A stretch of DNA of 64,000 bases from Streptomyces hygroscopicus (lineage in GTDB: Bacteria > Actinomycetota > Actinomycetes > Streptomycetales > Streptomycetaceae). The notes under the pieces are model-generated. The model was not told where the DNA came from, made no database searches, and saw only the letters and a list, made by a program, of their open reading frames with translations. The DNA lies in NCBI GenBank assembly GCA_002021875.1, contig CP018627.1:9858001-9922000 (forward strand), read 5' to 3'. Within the stretch, counting starts at the first letter, position 1. Every line of letters starts with the position of its first letter. The position numbers and the translations under genes were made by a program. Shown one piece after another: positions 35,316 through 44,038 of the stretch.

Positions 35316-35741
35316 ATGAGCACCACCGAGACCGCCGTCGCCCCGCTGACCACTCAGGACGCCGAGGCCCTCCTCCAGGCCGCCCGCGCCGCCGCCGAGG
35401 CGGCCGGGGTGACGGCCGCGATCAGCGTCCTCGATGCCGGTGGCCACCTCCTGGCCTTCCGGCGCGACGACCGGGCCGTACTGATCGCGGGGGAGACCAG
35501 CACCCGCAAGGCGTTCACCGCGCTCCAGCTCAACGCCCCCACCGCGGACCTGGTCGACGCGGTCCAGCCCGGAGGCGTCTTCCACACCCTGCCCACCGCC
35601 CTCGACCGCCCGCTGCTGTTCCTCGCCGGTGGCGTCCCGGTCCACCGCGACGGCCGGCTGATCGGCGCGATCGGCGTGGGCGGCGGCGCACCCGAGCAGG
35701 ACCACGGGATCGCCACCACCGCGCTCGCGACGCTCGGCTGA
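35316..35741 (+). CDS. GlcG/HbpS-family protein
   Basis: A 141-residue protein of the heme-binding/GlcG fold: AISVLDAGGHLLAFRRDD, TSTRKAFTALQL, GGVPVHRDGRLIGAIGVGGG. The family includes the Streptomyces heme-binding HbpS and GlcG of unknown role. An AAGGAGA site precedes the ATG. It lies 49 bp after the MFS gene and 53 bp before the reductase, so it is probably co-transcribed. The ligand is unknown. Confidence 0.9.
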   Translation: MSTTETAVAPLTTQDAEALLQAARAAAEAAGVTAAISVLDAGGHLLAFRRDDRAVLIAGETSTRKAFTALQLNAPTADLVDAVQPGGVFHTLPTALDRPLLFLAGGVPVHRDGRLIGAIGVGGGAPEQDHGIATTALATLG

Positions 35742-35794
35742 CCCCGAACCACACCACATACCCGCAAGCACAAGCGCGAACCGAGAAGGACACC

Positions 35795-36619
35795 ATGACC
35801 TCCGTACCCAACCTCACCCTCCACACCGGCCTCGAGATCCCGCAGTTGGGCTTCGGCGTCTTCCAGGTGGAGGACGCGCAGACCACCGACGCGGTGCTCT
35901 CCGCCATCGAGGCCGGCTACCGCAGCATCGACACCGCGGCCATCTACGGCAACGAGGCCGGGGTCGGCCGTGCCCTGGCCACCTCCGGCGTCCCCCGCGA
36001 GGAGCTGTTCCTCACCACCAAGCTGTGGAACGCCGACCAGGGATACGACTCCACCCTCGCGGCCTTCGACGCCAGCGTGGCCAAGCTGGGCACCGACTAT
36101 GTGGACCTCTACCTGATCCACTGGCCCACCCCCGCCCGCGACCTGTACCTGGACACGTGGCGCGCCCTGGAGAAGCTGCTGGCCGACGGCCGTACCCGCG
36201 CCATCGGCGTGTCCAACTTCCAGCCCGCCCATCTGCGGCGGCTGCTGGACCACAGCGGTGTGGTCCCGGTCATCAACCAGGTCGAGCTGCACCCCTACCT
36301 CCAGCAGGGCGAGCTGCGCGACTTCCACGCCCAGCACAAGATCGCCACCGAGGCGTGGAGCCCGCTCGCCCAGGGCGCCCTTCTCCAGGACCCCGCCCTC
36401 GCCGGGATAGCGCAGCGGCACGGCAAGACGCCCGCCCAGGTGGTCCTGCGCTGGCATCTGCAGCTTGGGAACGTCGTGATCCCCAAGTCCGTGACCCCCG
36501 CCCGCATCCGGGAGAACATCGACGTCTTCGACTTCACCCTCACCGCCGAGGACATCGAGGCGATCAACGCTCTCGACCGTGGTCAGCGCACCGGGCCCGA
36601 CCCCGACACCCTCAACTGA
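35795..36619 (+). CDS. Aldo/keto reductase, AKR5-like (2,5-diketo-D-gluconate reductase type)
   Basis: A 274-residue AKR with the complete catalytic set: Asp-Tyr in SIDTAAIYGNE, Lys in LFLTTKLWN, His in LYLIHWPTP, and the NADPH motif IPKSVTPARIREN. Length and motifs match the AKR5 group that reduces methylglyoxal and 2,5-diketogluconate-like compounds. It is the third gene of the MarR-controlled MFS operon. Confidence 0.93.
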   Translation: MTSVPNLTLHTGLEIPQLGFGVFQVEDAQTTDAVLSAIEAGYRSIDTAAIYGNEAGVGRALATSGVPREELFLTTKLWNADQGYDSTLAAFDASVAKLGTDYVDLYLIHWPTPARDLYLDTWRALEKLLADGRTRAIGVSNFQPAHLRRLLDHSGVVPVINQVELHPYLQQGELRDFHAQHKIATEAWSPLAQGALLQDPALAGIAQRHGKTPAQVVLRWHLQLGNVVIPKSVTPARIRENIDVFDFTLTAEDIEAINALDRGQRTGPDPDTLN

Positions 36620-36753
36620 TCCGACGCCACTCCTCTCGACCGCACCGCTGTGGCCGTGCTCATCAGCCGGCCGCGGCGGCGCGGCTCGTTCCCGCCCCTG
36701 ATTCCCTTCCTCCGCACCCCCGTTTCCCCTCTCCTGGAAGCCGTCTTCGCGTC

Positions 36754-37770
36754 ATGTCCACTGCCCTGAGCCGCCTGACACACCCCCACGGCGGACGCCT
36801 CACCCTCGGCCTGGAACTCCCCCTGGACAACGACTGGGGACAGTCCCGGCTGGCCACCGACCGGAAGGCCGGCCGCCCCTTCGGCGTGCCGTCCCTCGAC
36901 GCGCACGCCCAACTCGCCCGCCTCGCCGACCAGTCCGGATTCGCCGCCCTGTGGGTCCGCGACGTCCCGCTGTACGACCCGGTGCACTTCGGCGACGCCG
37001 GGTCGGTGTTCGAAACCTTCACCCACCTGGGCCACCTCGCGGCGATCACCGAACGTGCCGTCCTCGGCACCGCGGCCGTCGTCCTGCCACTGCGCCGGCC
37101 ACTCCTGGTGGCCAAGGCGGCCGCGACCGTCGACGTGCTGTCCGGCGGGCGCTTCATCCTCGGCCTGGCCAGCGGTGACCGTCCCGTCGAATACCCGCTC
37201 TTCGAAGTCGAGTTCACCACCCGCGCCGAAACCTTCCGCAACGGCGTCGAGGTGCTGCGCACCGCCTGGTCCACCCCGCCGCCCGGCCAGGGGCTGGAAC
37301 TGCCACGCCTCGGCCTCACCGCCGACCGGCAACTCGACGTGCTGCCCAAACCCACCGCCGGGACCATCCCGATCGCGGTCGCGGGCAACGCCCAGCAGAG
37401 CCCGGAGTGGATCGCCGAACACGTCGACGCGAGCCTCAACTACCCCCGCGACCTCGGAGCGCTCCGCCTGAAGACGGAGAAGTGGCGGCGGCTGACGGCC
37501 GACCACCCCAAGCCCTACCTGACCCCCATGATGCTCGACCTCCTGCCCGACCCCGCGGCCCCCGCCACCGCCATCCGGCTCGGACTCCGCACCGGCCGGG
37601 ACGGCCTCGTGGAACACCTGGAGAAGATGTCCGCCCTGGGCGTCGCGCATGTCTCGTTCAACCTGCGACCGGGCGAGCGCCCCATCGAAGACGTACTGGC
37701 CGAACTCACCGACCACGTACTGCCGCGTTTCCCCTCACCGGTCGTCGCCGAGGGGCCCGCGGCGGGGTAG
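36754..37770 (+). CDS. LLM-class flavin-dependent oxidoreductase (luciferase-like)
   Basis: A 338-residue TIM-barrel oxidoreductase: AQLARLADQSGFAALWVRDVPL, TFTHLGHLAAITERAVLGTAAVVLPLR, VLSGGRFILGLASGD and the C-terminal HVSFNLRPGERPIEDVLAEL. The family uses FMN or F420. The subgroup often begins with the LTLGLELPLDND pattern seen here. It lies 134 bp after the AKR and may be in the same transcript or have its own promoter. Substrate unknown. Confidence 0.9.
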   Translation: MSTALSRLTHPHGGRLTLGLELPLDNDWGQSRLATDRKAGRPFGVPSLDAHAQLARLADQSGFAALWVRDVPLYDPVHFGDAGSVFETFTHLGHLAAITERAVLGTAAVVLPLRRPLLVAKAAATVDVLSGGRFILGLASGDRPVEYPLFEVEFTTRAETFRNGVEVLRTAWSTPPPGQGLELPRLGLTADRQLDVLPKPTAGTIPIAVAGNAQQSPEWIAEHVDASLNYPRDLGALRLKTEKWRRLTADHPKPYLTPMMLDLLPDPAAPATAIRLGLRTGRDGLVEHLEKMSALGVAHVSFNLRPGERPIEDVLAELTDHVLPRFPSPVVAEGPAAG

Positions 37771-37772
37771 TC

Positions 37773-38272
37773 GCGGCGCCGACCGAGGCCAAGCTGAAAC
37801 TGGCACGGGACTTCGGCACCGACGAGACGGTGGTCATGGACCGCCACGACGCCTCGGCCTCCCGCGGCGCGCCATCGAGCACGGCACCGGAAGCGACCTC
37901 ACCCTCATCGCCACCGGCTCCATGGTCCACCCCGCCCTGGAGGCCGCGGCGGCACTCGCCGCGGACGGGTACAGCGTCGGGGTGCTCGACATGCACACCG
38001 TCAAACCACTGGACGAGACGGCGGTGCTCAAGGCCGCGCGAGGTTCCCGGCTGCTGATGACGGTGGAGGAACACAATGTGCTCGGCGGCCTCGGCGGCGC
38101 CGTGGCCGAGCTGATCAGCGAACACGGCGTACCGGTCCGGCTGCACCGCCACGGGATCCGGGACCAGTACAGCCTCATCGGCCCGCCCACACATCTGTAC
38201 CGGCACTACCGGCTGGACGCCGCCGGAGTCGAGACAGAAGCCCGCGATCTGCTGCACGCCGGGACCCGCTGA
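37773..38272 (+). pseudogene. Chimeric remnant: dehydrogenase fragment joined to transketolase C-terminus
   Basis: Two unrelated gene pieces are joined. 37773-37855 encodes VVAAPTEAKLKLARDFGTDETVVMD, which looks like the Rossmann part of a zinc-type dehydrogenase. From about 37868, in another frame, comes the C-terminal domain of a transketolase-like protein (GSDLTLIATGSMVHPALEAA, VLDMHTVKPLDE, VEEHNVLGGLGGAVAELI), about 130 residues ending at 38272. No start, catalytic domain or ThDP motif is present. It is a deletion scar. Confidence 0.75.
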
Positions 38273-38302
38273 CCCCGCAACGGCCGATCCTCCGCGTGAT
38301 CC

Positions 38303-38332
38303 GCCCGCCCCGGCGCAAAGGCCGGGGCGGGC
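38303..38332. terminator. Strong bidirectional hairpin terminator
   Basis: GCCCGCCCCGGC-gcaaag-GCCGGGGCGGGC: a perfect 12-bp stem with a 6-base loop. It is placed between the transketolase remnant (stop 38272) and the convergent IclR gene (stop 38349). Confidence 0.85.
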
Positions 38333-38348
38333 ATGCGGCTCTGCCGGG

Positions 38349-39140
38349 TCAGCCGAAGTCGGCGACGGCTCCGGCCACCGCCTTCCAGCCCAGCGCCCGC
38401 GAAACCTCCTGGCCGGCCTCGACCAACCGCTCACGCAGACCGGCCGCCTCCGCGCCGAGGATCGCCTCCCGGACCCCGCTGATGGACAGCGCGGCACGCA
38501 CCTGCCCCCGGTAGTCCAGGATCGGCACGCCGAGCGCGGCCACACCGATGGTCACGTCCTGATCGCTGACCGAGATTCCGGTGCCGAGGGTCTCCTCCAG
38601 CACCGGCACCAGCGCGTCCGCCGTGACCGGGGTGGACGGGGTGAACCGCTCCAAGGCCCCCTGCCCGAGGTAGTCCGGCCAGGTGGAGCGGTCCTGGAAA
38701 GCCAGCAGGACACGCGAGGCCGCCCCGGCGTGCAGCGGCAGCGCACCGCCGAGCTTCAGGGCGAGGGACTGGACCCGCCGCCCGTCCAGCCGCTCGATGC
38801 ACACCGCCTCACGGCCGCGCCGGACGCACAGGTACACCGTCTCGCCGGTCTCGTCGTGGAGCCGCTCCATCACCGGCTGCGCGAAGCGCCGCTCGTCGAA
38901 CCGCTCCACCACGGCGGTGCCGAGGCTGAGCAGATGGAAGCCCAGACGGAAGGTGCCGCGCCGGCTGCCACCCTCCACCATGTCGAGGTGCTGGAGGCTC
39001 GACAGCAGCCGGTAGACCGAGCTACGGGGCTCGCCCAGCTCCTCGGCGAGCTGGGCGGCCGTCGCCTCTCCTCGCGCCGCGAGCAGATCGAGGACCTCAA
39101 CGGACTTACGGACGAGAGCCAGACCACCATCATGCGCCAC
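38349..39140 (-). CDS. IclR-family transcriptional regulator
   Basis: A 263-residue regulator. The winged helix reads KSVEVLDLLAARGEATAAQLAEELGEPRSSVYRLLSSL, and the effector domain contains GETVYLCVRRGREAVCIERLDG, LPLHAGAASRVLLAF and SISGVREAI. It starts with GTG at 39140. It faces the transketolase/dehydrogenase remnant, which may be what is left of its target operon (inference). The start is 40 bp from the end of the upstream ATPase gene on the same strand. Confidence 0.92.
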   Translation of the reverse strand: MAHDGGLALVRKSVEVLDLLAARGEATAAQLAEELGEPRSSVYRLLSSLQHLDMVEGGSRRGTFRLGFHLLSLGTAVVERFDERRFAQPVMERLHDETGETVYLCVRRGREAVCIERLDGRRVQSLALKLGGALPLHAGAASRVLLAFQDRSTWPDYLGQGALERFTPSTPVTADALVPVLEETLGTGISVSDQDVTIGVAALGVPILDYRGQVRAALSISGVREAILGAEAAGLRERLVEAGQEVSRALGWKAVAGAVADFG

Positions 39141-39180
39141 GCGGGCAAAGATATCACTCAGCGGACAAATGGTCTACTGA

Positions 39181-39705
39181 TCAGTAATCAACGGGGGAGG
39201 TGGTGCGGGGTGCCGGGATCCGGTCGTCGCGCACGCGGCGCCGGAACCAGATGACCTTTCCGGTCGTGGTGACGCGGGCGCCGAAGGCGTCGGCGAGCGC
39301 GGCGACGAGGAACAGTCCGCGGCCGTTCTCGGCGTCGGGGTCGCTGTGGCGCAGCCGGGGCGCCTCCTGGCAGCCGTCCCCGACCTTGCAGATCACGCAG
39401 CATCCGCGGCGCAGCCGCAGCCGCAGCCACACGGGGCTGGTGGCGTGCTCGATCGCATTGGTCACCAGCTCGTCCACCATGAGGACGATGTCGTCGGCGG
39501 TGGTGTCGGGCACCCCCCAGCCGCGCAGCGCGCTGGTGGTGGCGCGGCGGGCCCGGCCCACGGCGGCCGGTTCGGTGGCCAGTCGTAGGGCCAGCTCCTG
39601 CGGGGTGGGGTGGATATCGGGTGAGCCCGTCCGCCGACGCGGCTGTGGGCCGTTGGGGGGTGAGGGGGGCGCGGTGGCGACCGCCCCTGCTGGGTTCACT
39701 GTCAT
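39181..39705 (-). CDS. RsbW-like ATP-binding regulatory protein (HATPase_c_2)
   Basis: A 174-residue single-domain GHKL ATPase. The N-box is VDELVTNAIEHATSPV and the G-box region is DAENGRGLFLVAALADAFGA. The first 40 residues are proline-rich and disordered. Streptomyces encodes dozens of such anti-sigma/serine-kinase-like proteins that partner STAS or PP2C proteins. No partner gene is adjacent. A GGAAGGAG site precedes the ATG at 39705. Confidence 0.9.
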   Translation of the reverse strand: MTVNPAGAVATAPPSPPNGPQPRRRTGSPDIHPTPQELALRLATEPAAVGRARRATTSALRGWGVPDTTADDIVLMVDELVTNAIEHATSPVWLRLRLRRGCCVICKVGDGCQEAPRLRHSDPDAENGRGLFLVAALADAFGARVTTTGKVIWFRRRVRDDRIPAPRTTSPVDY

Positions 39706-39887
39706 TTCCGTGCTCCTTCCCGGGCTCCTTGTGGTCCGGAAGGGTTCGTGGCCAGCCCGTCATGGAGGGCTTCACCTCTCCAGCGTCGCAGCGATTTCTA
39801 TCACAGTCAAGATCATTCGAATAAATTTCCACACCCCTGCCGCTACCCCGGAATCAAGGGGTGCGGAACGTGTCGATCATGTGTCGT

Positions 39888-39897
39888 AGAAATTTCT
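39888..39897. promoter_or_regulatory. AT-rich palindrome upstream of the sugar-type operon
   Basis: AGAAATTTCT is a perfect 10-bp palindrome in the 421-bp gap between the ATPase gene and the importer operon. TTGACA, a good -35, follows at 39908-39913, although the -10 at the expected distance (GACGTT) is poor. The palindrome is a candidate RpiR-type operator (inference). The gap also holds the tandem repeats at 39978-40011. Confidence 0.4.
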
Positions 39898-39977
39898 TCG
39901 AGATGCATTGACAGGTCTCGAAACCTCTGCGACGTTGTGGATCGAGCCGCTGAACACGTCGAACCGGCCCTCCCCAG

Positions 39978-40011
39978 CCCGATCAGGGCGAACCTCGGCC
40001 CGATCAGGGCG
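39978..40011 (+). repeat. Tandem operator-like repeats before the importer operon
   Basis: CCCGATCAGGGCG occurs at 39978-39990 and 39999-40011, spaced 21 bp (two helical turns). Each copy is itself nearly palindromic (GCCC-GATCA-GGGC). They end 115 bp before the substrate-binding protein gene. Same-face spacing suggests cooperative regulator binding in the leader or promoter. Confidence 0.5.
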
Positions 40012-40126
40012 CAGCCGACAGATGAACGCGTCGGCACCGGCAGTCCCCCGCTGGAGCGCGAACCGCCACCCCGCGGGCGGCGAACTCCCCCCAGCCACCC
40101 CCCGCACGTCGAGAAAAGGCAATCTC

Positions 40127-41182
40127 ATGGCACATCGGGTCAAGCTGCGCCACAGAGCGCTCGCGGTCTCGTCCGCGGGAATCGGTCTCACCCTGCTGCT
40201 CACCTCATGCGGGAACGGCATCAGCGGCCAGGGCGACGACAAGCCGATCGTCGGGCTCGTCACCAAGACCGACGACAATCCGTTCTACGTGAAGATGCGC
40301 GAAGGCGCTCAGAAGAAGGCCCGCGAACTCGGCGTGGATCTGAGGACCTTCGCCGGCAAGGGCCAGGCCGACAACGACTCCCAGGTCAAGGCCATCGAGA
40401 ACCTGGTGGCCGCGGGCGCGAAGGGCATTCTGATCACCCCGGCCGACTCCGGCGCGATCATCCCCGCCATCGACCGGGCCCGGAAGGCCGGCGTCATGGT
40501 CATCGCCCTGGACTCGCCGACGGAGCCGGCGTCCGCCGTGGACGCCACCTTCGCCACCGACAACCGGCTCGCCGGCCGGATGATCGGCAAGTGGGCCAAG
40601 GGGCGGATGGCGGGGCAACGGCCGCGGATCGCCCTGCTGGACCTCAGCTCGGAGCAGGTCAAGGTGGACATCCTGCGTAACCAGGGCTTCCTGGAGGGCT
40701 TTGGAATCGATGTCCGCGATCCGAAGCGGATCGGCGACGAGCGCGACTCCCGGATCGTCGGTCGTGAGGTGACCGGCGCGAACGAGGAGGGCGGACGCGA
40801 CGCCATGGAGAAGCTGCTGCAGAAGAACGGGTCCATCAACCTCGTCTACACCATCAACGAACCCGCCGCCGCCGGTGCTTACCAGGCGATCAAGGCGGCC
40901 GGAAAGCAGAAGGACATCACCATCGTGTCCATCGACGGCGGCTGTCCCGGCGTCAAGAACGTGGCCTCCGGCGCCATCGGTGCGACGTCGATGCAGTTCC
41001 CCGTGAAGATGGCCGCCGAGGGCGTCGCCGCCGCGGCCGCGCACGCCAAGGACGGCGACAAGCCCTCCGCCTCCTCCGGACACGGCTTCACCAACACCGG
41101 AGTCTCCCTCATCACGGACACCCCCGTATCCGGTCTGGAATCGAAGAAGTCGGACTGGGGCCTGCGCCACTGCTGGGGCTAG
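40127..41182 (+). CDS. Sugar ABC transporter substrate-binding lipoprotein (RbsB/FrcB-like)
   Basis: A 351-residue lipoprotein (lipobox LLTSC, Cys28) of the periplasmic-binding-protein type 1 family: IVGLVTKTDDNPFYVKMREGA, DNDSQVKAIENLVAAGAKGILITPAD, VIALDSPTEPAS, ATDNRLAGRMIG, INEPAAAGAYQAIKAAG and VSIDGGCPGV. The nearest recognisable relatives bind fructose, xylitol, ribose or similar. It is the first gene of a thirteen-gene unidirectional cluster (40127-52741). The start is ATG 40127; the longer upstream frame is not conserved. Preceded by tandem operator-like repeats. Confidence 0.92.
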   Translation: MAHRVKLRHRALAVSSAGIGLTLLLTSCGNGISGQGDDKPIVGLVTKTDDNPFYVKMREGAQKKARELGVDLRTFAGKGQADNDSQVKAIENLVAAGAKGILITPADSGAIIPAIDRARKAGVMVIALDSPTEPASAVDATFATDNRLAGRMIGKWAKGRMAGQRPRIALLDLSSEQVKVDILRNQGFLEGFGIDVRDPKRIGDERDSRIVGREVTGANEEGGRDAMEKLLQKNGSINLVYTINEPAAAGAYQAIKAAGKQKDITIVSIDGGCPGVKNVASGAIGATSMQFPVKMAAEGVAAAAAHAKDGDKPSASSGHGFTNTGVSLITDTPVSGLESKKSDWGLRHCWG

Positions 41183-41236
41183 CCCCGGCAGGCATCCGAC
41201 ACACCCACCCTTCCGCACCGATTCCAGGAGTTGACC

Positions 41237-42274
41237 GTGGCCCACGACACCGTCCCCCAACACGCCACAGACCCACCCACCACGCGGCCGGAGCAGCGCG
41301 GACCGCTCGCCCGCGGACAGGCGGCCCTGCACACCAAGCCGCTGCTCGGCCCGCTCGTCGTCCTCCTCCTCGCTTCGCTGTTCTTCAGCGTGTGGGTGGG
41401 GTCCCGGTTCAGCGATCCGCTCAACATCTCGCTGATCGTCCAGCAGGTGCAGATCATCGGCATGGTCGGCATCGCACAGACGCTGATCGTGCTGACCGCG
41501 GGCATCGATCTGTCGGTCGGCGCCATCACCGTGCTCGCCTCCGTGGTGATGGGCAAGGCGGCGGTGGACCAGGGTCTGCCCGTGCCACTGGCCCTGTTGC
41601 TCGGCGTCGTCATCGGCGGTGTCTGCGGCGGACTCAACGGCGTGCTGGTCACCCGGTTCCGCATTCCGCCGTTCATCGCCACGCTCGGCACCCTCAGCGT
41701 CTTCTCGGCCCTGACCCTCTTCTACTCGCGGAGCGAGACGATCCGGGCTCAGGACGTGCCGCCCCTGCTGAGCTGGCCGGGCCGCTCCATCGACGTCCTG
41801 GGCACCGATGTGACCTACAGCTCGCTGCTGATGATCGGCTGTTTCGCCGCCGTGGCCTATCTGCTGCGGGGCACCGCGTGGGGCGCCCATCTGCACGCGG
41901 TGGGAGACAACCGCGAAGGGGCCCGCCTCAGCGGGATCCGCACCGGCCGGGTGCTGCTCAGCGTGTATGTCGTGGCCGGGCTGATCTGCGGTCTCGCCGC
42001 GTGGTTCCTCATCGGACGGATCGGCTCGGTCAGCCCGCAGGCCGGCGAGAACCTCAACCTCCAGTCCATCACCGCCGTCGTCATCGGCGGCACCAGCCTC
42101 TTCGGCGGCCGTGGCCACGTCCTCGGCACCCTCCTCGGGTCCCTCATCGTGGGCGTGTTCAGCAGTGGGCTCGCCCTGTCCGGAGTGGACGCCCTGTGGC
42201 AGGTCTTCACCGTCGGTGTCCTGGTGATCGTGGCCGTCGCCGCCGACCAGTGGATCCGGAAGGTGGCGGCATGA
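41237..42274 (+). CDS. Sugar ABC transporter permease (RbsC/FrcC-like)
   Basis: A 345-residue membrane protein with about ten helices and the family signatures GIAQTLIVLTAGIDLSVG, FRIPPFIATLGTLSVF, HAVGDNREGARLSGI and ITAVVIGGTSLFGGRG. I chose GTG 41237, six bases after CAGGAG; a TTG six bases earlier is too close to the ribosome site. The stop overlaps the ATPase ATG by 4 bp. It forms the membrane channel of the importer. Confidence 0.93.
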   Translation: MAHDTVPQHATDPPTTRPEQRGPLARGQAALHTKPLLGPLVVLLLASLFFSVWVGSRFSDPLNISLIVQQVQIIGMVGIAQTLIVLTAGIDLSVGAITVLASVVMGKAAVDQGLPVPLALLLGVVIGGVCGGLNGVLVTRFRIPPFIATLGTLSVFSALTLFYSRSETIRAQDVPPLLSWPGRSIDVLGTDVTYSSLLMIGCFAAVAYLLRGTAWGAHLHAVGDNREGARLSGIRTGRVLLSVYVVAGLICGLAAWFLIGRIGSVSPQAGENLNLQSITAVVIGGTSLFGGRGHVLGTLLGSLIVGVFSSGLALSGVDALWQVFTVGVLVIVAVAADQWIRKVAA

Positions 42275-43086
42275 AGCCCGGGAACACCAGCACCGATGTG
42301 CTCGCCCTGGAGGCGCGCGGCCTGGTCAAGCGCTACGGACACGTCACCGCCCTCGGCGGGGCCGATGTCGAGCTGCGCGCCGGCGAGGTCCTCGCCGTCA
42401 TCGGCGACAACGGCGCCGGCAAGTCGACGCTCATCAAGTGCCTCTCCGGGGCGGAGGTCCCCGACGCCGGGGAGATCCGCCTCTTCGGGGAGCGGGTGCG
42501 GTTCCGCAACCCGCTGGACGCGCGGGATCATGGACTGGAGACCGTCTACCAGAATCTGGCCGTGGCTCCCTCCCGGGACATCCCCGCCAACCTCTTCCTG
42601 GGCCGTGAGCGCCGCAGGTCCGGCCCGCTCGGCAGCGTCTTCCGCCTGCTGGACAAGAAGGGGATGCGGGAGGAGACCCGGAAACTGCTCACCTCCCTCG
42701 GGCTGCTGACCATCCAGAATTTCTCCCAGCCGGTGGAAACGCTCTCCGGCGGGCAGCGCCAGGGCGTCGCGGTCGCACGCGCCGCCTGCTTCGGCAGCCG
42801 GGTGATCATCATGGACGAGCCGACGGCGGCGCTCGGAGTGCGGGAGTCGCAGCGGGTGCTCGACCTCATCCGCGAAATCCGCGACCGGGGCGTGCCGGTC
42901 ATCCTGATCAGCCACGACATGCCCCATGTCTTCGACGTCGCCGACCGCATCCATGTTCAGCGGCTGGGCCGGCGTGTCGCCCTGGTGCGCACCTCCGACA
43001 TCTCGATGCCCGACGCCGTCGCGCTGATGACCGGAGCGCTGGACCCGGCGGAGCTCGACGGCAGATCCCCCGCGGGCAACCCATGA
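42271..43086 (+). CDS. Sugar ABC transporter ATPase, single-domain (FrcA-like)
   Basis: A 271-residue ATPase with Walker A GDNGAGKST, signature LSGGQRQG, Walker B VIIMDEP and switch His in ILISHDM. RbsA-type importers usually have two fused ATPase domains (about 500 residues); this has one, as in the fructose importer FrcA. With gene order B-C-A, the set resembles frcBCA. It overlaps the permease by 4 bp. The last 20 residues are a non-conserved tail. Confidence 0.93.
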   Translation: MKPGNTSTDVLALEARGLVKRYGHVTALGGADVELRAGEVLAVIGDNGAGKSTLIKCLSGAEVPDAGEIRLFGERVRFRNPLDARDHGLETVYQNLAVAPSRDIPANLFLGRERRRSGPLGSVFRLLDKKGMREETRKLLTSLGLLTIQNFSQPVETLSGGQRQGVAVARAACFGSRVIIMDEPTAALGVRESQRVLDLIREIRDRGVPVILISHDMPHVFDVADRIHVQRLGRRVALVRTSDISMPDAVALMTGALDPAELDGRSPAGNP

Positions 43087-43126
43087 CCGCACGCAGCGAC
43101 CACACCCTTACGTATCGGGAGCACGC

Positions 43127-44038
43127 ATGAACGTCATCCGGCCCGCCGTGCGCCGTGTCTCCGGCACCCCCCTCACCGGCACCTTCGCCGCCCCCGAGGA
43201 GGCCGGGCCCGACGAGGTGACGCTGTGGTGGCTCGGCCAGGCCGGATTCGCCCTGCGCCACCGCGGCCGGCTGATCCTGATCGACCCGTACCTCTCGGAC
43301 ACCCTCGCCGGGAAGTACCGCGGCACGCTCTTCCCGCACCGCCGGATGCACCCCGTCCCGGTGGCGCCGGAGGCCATCCGCGGGGTCGACGCGGTGCTGT
43401 GCACGCACGGACACACCGACCACATGGACCCGGGCACCATCCGCGCCCTGCTCCCGCACAACGACCCGCGCTTCGTCGTCCCGCGCGCCGAGCGGGAACG
43501 GGCCCTGGAGCGTGGCGTTCCCGCGAGCCGCCTGACCGGCACCACCGCGGGCGAGCACGTGGAACTGGGGGACGGCATCACCGTCGAACCGGTCCCCGCC
43601 GCCCATGAACGGCTCGAACAGGACGAGAACGGCGACCACCGCTTCCTCGGATACGTGCTCACGGTCGGCGCTGTCCGCGTCTACCACTCCGGCGACTGCG
43701 TCCCCTACGACGGACAGGCCGAACTGCTCCGCACACTCCGCGCCGATGTGGCGCTGCTGCCCGTCAACGGGCGCGACCGCCACCGCACCGACAACGGCGT
43801 CCCCGGCAACTTCACCGTCCGGGAAGCGGCCGAGCTGTGCGAGGCGGCCGGGATCCCGCAGCTGCTCTGCCACCACTTCGGCCTGTTCGACTTCAACACC
43901 GTCGACCCCGAGGACGCCCGCGACGAACTGCGGCGCCGTGTCACGCGCCACGCCACGCCACTGTCCTGGACCGTGCCGCGGGTGGGCGACGCCTACGTCC
44001 TCACCCCGGGCGACACCACCGCGAAAGAGGACCGATGA
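43127..44038 (+). CDS. UlaG-like metallo-beta-lactamase-fold hydrolase
   Basis: A 303-residue MBL-fold protein. The metal motif THGHTDH gives H94, H96, D98 and H99, preceded by WWLGQAGFALRHRG and LIDPYLSD, which are typical of the L-ascorbate-6-phosphate lactonase (UlaG) branch. Later metal ligands fall in VYHSGDC and LLCHHFGLF. In this operon it could open a sugar lactone produced by one of the dehydrogenases (inference). The stop overlaps the aldolase start (ATGA). Confidence 0.88.
   Translation: MNVIRPAVRRVSGTPLTGTFAAPEEAGPDEVTLWWLGQAGFALRHRGRLILIDPYLSDTLAGKYRGTLFPHRRMHPVPVAPEAIRGVDAVLCTHGHTDHMDPGTIRALLPHNDPRFVVPRAERERALERGVPASRLTGTTAGEHVELGDGITVEPVPAAHERLEQDENGDHRFLGYVLTVGAVRVYHSGDCVPYDGQAELLRTLRADVALLPVNGRDRHRTDNGVPGNFTVREAAELCEAAGIPQLLCHHFGLFDFNTVDPEDARDELRRRVTRHATPLSWTVPRVGDAYVLTPGDTTAKEDR

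Noticed and set aside
40205..42118. 637-codon minus-strand open frame across the importer genes
   Set aside because: It is a shadow of the binding-protein and permease genes, which have clear family motifs on the plus strand.
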